DNA of 64,000 nucleotides. Source: Pseudomonadota bacterium (GTDB lineage: Bacteria; Pseudomonadota; Gammaproteobacteria; Burkholderiales; Burkholderiaceae_B). Location: NCBI GenBank assembly GCA_023439305.1, contig JAEXOO010000005.1, positions 1-64,000 on the forward strand, in the 5' to 3' direction. Each line of letters begins with the position of its first letter. Positions within the stretch are counted from its first letter, which is position 1. Shown here piece by piece: positions 60,981-64,000 of the stretch. The notes below the pieces were generated by a model. The model saw only the letters and a list, made by a program, of their open reading frames with translations, ran no database searches and was not told the DNA's origin. The position numbers and the translations under genes were made by a program.

Positions 60981-63356
60981 ATGGCAAGAATACCTGCAAC
61001 ATCCCCTCGTACCTCCCGGTCATCAAAAAATGTGCGCAACGGCCCTTCGGCCCTGCAACAGCGCCTGACCGGTCTGCTGCGCGAAGCGCGGTGGATCCTC
61101 TTTGCCGCTTTGGCAGCCTGGCTGGGACTGGTGCTGGCAACCTGGGATCCGGGCGATCCTGGCTGGTCGCATTCCGTGCATGCGGGCGCTACGCAAAACG
61201 GCGGCGGTATTTTTGGCGCCCACATCGCCGACTTCCTGCTTTTTCTTTTCGGCCTGACCTCCTGGCTGTGGGTCGTGTTGCTGGTGCAACGAGTCGGTGT
61301 GGGTTTCTACCGCCTGACCACCTTGCTGCTGCCCAGCCGCAAGGGCGAAGACCCCTTGCCGCGGGTGCGCTGGGAAACCGGCATCGGCTTCTTTTTGCTT
61401 TTTCTCGGCTGCATGGGCTCGGAAGCCTTGTTTTTCAAAGGCTTTGGCGCGCAGCTGGGCTTGCCGGCGGGAGCCGGCGGGCAGTTGGGCCAATTGCTGG
61501 GTCAACTGCTGGCCACGGCCATCGGCGCGGGCGGAGCCACCCTGGTATTGCTGGCCCTGGTGGCCGTGGGCGCCAGTCTGTTCTTCGGTTTTTCCTGGCT
61601 GGTGCTGGCCGAGCGCCTGGGCGCCCTGATCGAAAACGGCTTGCGCCGTCTGCTGGCCTTGCGCGCCGCCCGTGAAGACCGTCGCGTGGGCGAGGTCAAG
61701 CGCGCCGAACGTACGGAAAGCGTGGTTGCCAAGCAAGAACAACTGGTGCACGAGCAGCCGGTGCGCATCGAACCGGCATTCGTGGCCGTGCCCAAGTCCG
61801 AGCGGGTCGAAAAGGAAAAACAGCAGACCTTGTTCAAGGCGCCCCGCCAAGCTGGCGATGCCGGCGATCTGCCGCCGCTGTCGCTGCTGGACGCCGCCAC
61901 CGAGAATGGCGAAACCGTCTCCCCCGAGACCATCGAATTCACCTCCCGCCTGATCGAAAAGAAACTGTCTGATTTCGGCGTGGCGGTGACCGTGGTGGCG
62001 GCGCAGGCCGGGCCGGTCATCACACGTTACGAAATCGAGCCTGCCACAGGCGTGAAAGGCAGCCAGATCGTCAATCTGGGCAAGGATCTGGCGCGCGCGC
62101 TCAGTCTGGTCAGCATCCGTGTGGTTGAAACCATTCCGGGCAAGAACCTGATGGGTCTGGAGCTGCCCAATCCGCGCCGCCAGATGGTGCGTCTGGAAGA
62201 GATCGTGGGTTCGCAGACCTATCATTCCAGCGCGTCGCTGTTGACCATGGCGCTGGGCAAGGACATCGCGGGCAAGCCTGTCGTGGCGGATCTGGCCAAG
62301 ATGCCGCACCTGCTGGTGGCCGGCACCACGGGTTCCGGTAAATCGGTGGGGATCAACGCCATGATCCTGTCCTTGTTGTACAAGGCTGACCCGGCCGATG
62401 TGCGCTTGATCCTGATCGATCCCAAGATGCTGGAAATGAGCGTTTATGAAGGTATCCCGCATCTGCTGGCGCCGGTGGTCACGGACATGCGGCTGGCCTC
62501 CAATGCCTTGAACTGGTGCGTGGCCGAAATGGAAAAACGCTATCGGCTGATGAGCAAGCTGGGCGTGCGCAACCTGGCCGGCTACAACAGCAAAATCCGT
62601 GACGCGCAGAAACGTGACGAGGTCATTCCCAATCCTTTCTCGCTGACGCCCGATGCGCCCGAACCCCTGTCCGTGCTGCCCATGATCGTGGTCATCATCG
62701 ACGAGTTGGCCGACTTGATGATGGTGCAGGGCAAGAAAATCGAAGAGCTGATCGCTCGTCTGGCCCAGAAGGCCCGGGCAGCCGGCATTCACCTGATCCT
62801 GGCCACGCAGCGGCCGAGCGTGGACGTCATCACCGGCTTGATCAAGGCCAATATCCCGACCCGTATCGCCTTCCAGGTGTCCTCCAAGATCGACTCGCGC
62901 ACCATTTTGGATCAGATGGGCGCCGAAACCCTGCTGGGGCAGGGAGACATGCTGTACCTGCCGCCCGGCACCGGCCTGCCTAATCGCGTGCACGGCGCCT
63001 TTGTCAGCGACGATGAAGTGCATCGCGTAGTGGAATACCTGAAAGAGCACGGCGAACCGGATTATGTGGAAGGCCTGCTTGAGGGCGCCCTGGAGGGCGA
63101 AACCGGCGACGGCGTCAATCCGGTCACGGGCATGGCTGATGCCGAATCGGATCCGCTTTACGATCAAGCGGTGCAGGTCATTATCAAGAATCGGCGTGCG
63201 TCGATCTCGTCGGTGCAGCGTCATCTGCGCATCGGCTATAACCGCGCAGCGCGCCTGTTGGAACAAATGGAGCAGGCTGGGCTGGTATCGGCCATGCAGC
63301 CCAATGGCAATCGGGAAATTCTGGTTCCCGCTGGAGGTGCGAATGATGAAGATTAA
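60981..63356 (+). CDS. ftsK: DNA translocase FtsK
   Basis: Septal DNA pump that resolves chromosome dimers at dif and coordinates division, 791 residues. Four to five membrane helices lie within residues 35-220, followed by a short charged linker of about 80 residues (much shorter than in E. coli). The motor domain has Walker A LLVAGTTGSGKSVGINAMIL near 448, Walker B MIVVIIDELADLMMV and LATQRPSVDVITGLIKANIPTRIAFQV. The C-terminal gamma winged helix ends ASISSVQRHLRIGYNRAARLLEQME. Followed by lolA with a 14-base overlap. Confidence 0.97.
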   Translation: MARIPATSPRTSRSSKNVRNGPSALQQRLTGLLREARWILFAALAAWLGLVLATWDPGDPGWSHSVHAGATQNGGGIFGAHIADFLLFLFGLTSWLWVVLLVQRVGVGFYRLTTLLLPSRKGEDPLPRVRWETGIGFFLLFLGCMGSEALFFKGFGAQLGLPAGAGGQLGQLLGQLLATAIGAGGATLVLLALVAVGASLFFGFSWLVLAERLGALIENGLRRLLALRAAREDRRVGEVKRAERTESVVAKQEQLVHEQPVRIEPAFVAVPKSERVEKEKQQTLFKAPRQAGDAGDLPPLSLLDAATENGETVSPETIEFTSRLIEKKLSDFGVAVTVVAAQAGPVITRYEIEPATGVKGSQIVNLGKDLARALSLVSIRVVETIPGKNLMGLELPNPRRQMVRLEEIVGSQTYHSSASLLTMALGKDIAGKPVVADLAKMPHLLVAGTTGSGKSVGINAMILSLLYKADPADVRLILIDPKMLEMSVYEGIPHLLAPVVTDMRLASNALNWCVAEMEKRYRLMSKLGVRNLAGYNSKIRDAQKRDEVIPNPFSLTPDAPEPLSVLPMIVVIIDELADLMMVQGKKIEELIARLAQKARAAGIHLILATQRPSVDVITGLIKANIPTRIAFQVSSKIDSRTILDQMGAETLLGQGDMLYLPPGTGLPNRVHGAFVSDDEVHRVVEYLKEHGEPDYVEGLLEGALEGETGDGVNPVTGMADAESDPLYDQAVQVIIKNRRASISSVQRHLRIGYNRAARLLEQMEQAGLVSAMQPNGNREILVPAGGANDED

Positions 63357-63972
63357 ATCCCTGTTGGTCTGCGCGATTCTGGCTGCCACGCCGACCCTGG
63401 CGCTGGCGGCGTCGGCCAGCGAGCAATTGCGCGCTTTTGTCCAGGATGTGAAGACGGCCCAAGGGCAGTTCTCCCAACGCACCCTGGATGCCCAGGGCCA
63501 GTCCAAGGGCGCGCCGCAGTCGGGCGAGTTCGCATTTCAGCGTCCGGGGCAGTTCAAATGGCAAGTTCAGCGCCCCTACGAGCAACTGATCGTCTCCGAT
63601 GGAAAGCAGTTGTATCAGTACGACCCCGATTTGGCCCAGGTGACTCAGCGCGGCGTGGATCAGTCTATCGGCACGTCGCCAGCAGCCATCCTGTTCGGCA
63701 CCGGTGATCTGGAACAGTCTTTCGAGCTGAAGGATCAAGGGGCGCGCGATGGTCTGGATTGGCTGCGCGCTACACCCCGCCAGAGTGATGCGGGCTTTGC
63801 CTACGTGGATATCGGTTTCAAGGGCCGCGAGCCGCGCCGGCTGGAACTGAAGGACTCCTTCGGCCAGACCACGTATATCGACTTCACGGGCCTGCAATCC
63901 AATCCTGCCTTCGCCGCCGGTACATTCACCTTCAAGGCCCCCGCGGGCGTTGACGTCGTTTCCATGCCCTGA
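63343..63972 (+). CDS. lolA: Outer membrane lipoprotein carrier LolA
   Basis: Periplasmic chaperone that carries lipoproteins from LolCDE to LolB, 209 residues. A signal peptide (ending near LALAAS) is followed by LRAFVQDVKTAQGQFSQRTLDAQGQ, GEFAFQRPGQFKWQVQRPYEQLIVSDG and LYQYDPDLAQVT, the LolA pattern. GGAGG precedes ATGATG; the first is chosen. Overlaps the end of ftsK and couples to rarA (TGATG). It would serve the many lipoproteins seen in this window. Confidence 0.96.
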   Translation: MMKIKSLLVCAILAATPTLALAASASEQLRAFVQDVKTAQGQFSQRTLDAQGQSKGAPQSGEFAFQRPGQFKWQVQRPYEQLIVSDGKQLYQYDPDLAQVTQRGVDQSIGTSPAAILFGTGDLEQSFELKDQGARDGLDWLRATPRQSDAGFAYVDIGFKGREPRRLELKDSFGQTTYIDFTGLQSNPAFAAGTFTFKAPAGVDVVSMP

Positions 63973-64000
63973 TGTCGGATCTGTTCAAGGTCGAGCCGGC
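63972..64000 (+). CDS. rarA: Replication-associated recombination protein RarA, 5' end only
   Basis: The start codon overlaps the lolA stop, and the first nine residues MSDLFKVEP match the usual RarA (MgsA) N-terminus. The ftsK-lolA-rarA order is conserved in many gamma- and betaproteobacteria. The gene runs off the window, so the call rests mainly on context. Confidence 0.65.

Overview
The window is a dense, mostly G+C-rich chromosomal segment of a betaproteobacterium, most likely a member of the Alcaligenaceae (Bordetella/Achromobacter/Alcaligenes group). The main reason is the run bamE-dapB, fur, recN-nadK, hrcA, hemH, grpE-dnaK-dnaJ, together with trxB|ftsK-lolA-rarA and a DUF1841 / cytochrome c / MoxR neighbourhood. 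I saw no rRNA, tRNA, CRISPR array, insertion sequence or prophage.

Layout. 42-7760: a Fur-box-preceded TonB-dependent siderophore receptor, then a small catabolic-looking cluster (MFS transporter, iron-type alcohol dehydrogenase, alpha/beta hydrolase, a divergent GntR/FCD regulator and a membrane fatty acid hydroxylase-type enzyme) whose three control regions share a TAATATATTA-like site. 7830-18915: housekeeping and heat shock genes (dapB, bamE, fur, recN, nadK, hrcA, hemH, grpE, dnaK, dnaJ), with two near-consensus sigma-32 promoters. 18920-22963: a GT1-type glycosyltransferase and a large M16 metalloprotease. 23092-30315: two tandem paralogous cassettes, each made of a glycine-rich repetitive lipoprotein followed by a MarR-family regulator, plus a two-partner-secretion (TpsB/FhaC-type) outer membrane protein. 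Both cassettes start from sequences that match the sigma-54 promoter consensus completely and carry GTTACGTAAC palindromes upstream, as enhancer sites would. 30316-45530: an AT-rich 650-bp intergenic region and a full Tad (tight adherence) pilus locus: flp, a frame-disrupted prepilin peptidase, two TadE-like pseudopilins, cpaB, cpaC, tadZ, tadA, tadB, tadC, tadD, a DUF3613 protein, tadG, a sigma-54 activator and a DUF2968 lipoprotein. 45538-51180: MoxR ATPase/GNAT/VWA operon, two small cytochromes c, a DUF1841 protein and icd. 51346-57651: a seven-gene minus-strand operon with a flavin-dependent monooxygenase, an OsmC protein and a complete branched-chain-type ABC importer. 57888-64000: an ArsR-rhodanese fusion, a TPR protein, an Smr protein, trxB, ftsK, lolA and the first codons of rarA.

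How the parts fit. The most interesting stretch is 23-45 kb, which looks like a surface/adhesion island: repetitive surface lipoproteins, an outer membrane TpsB-type porin and a Tad pilus. The only sigma-54 activator in the window sits at the end of the Tad locus, while the only two sigma-54 promoters I could find sit before the lipoprotein cassettes. A regulatory link between pilus and lipoproteins is therefore a reasonable but untested inference. In the Tad locus the prepilin peptidase is split exactly at an in-frame U UUU UUU slippery heptamer, so it may be phase-variable, decoded by frameshifting, broken, or misassembled.
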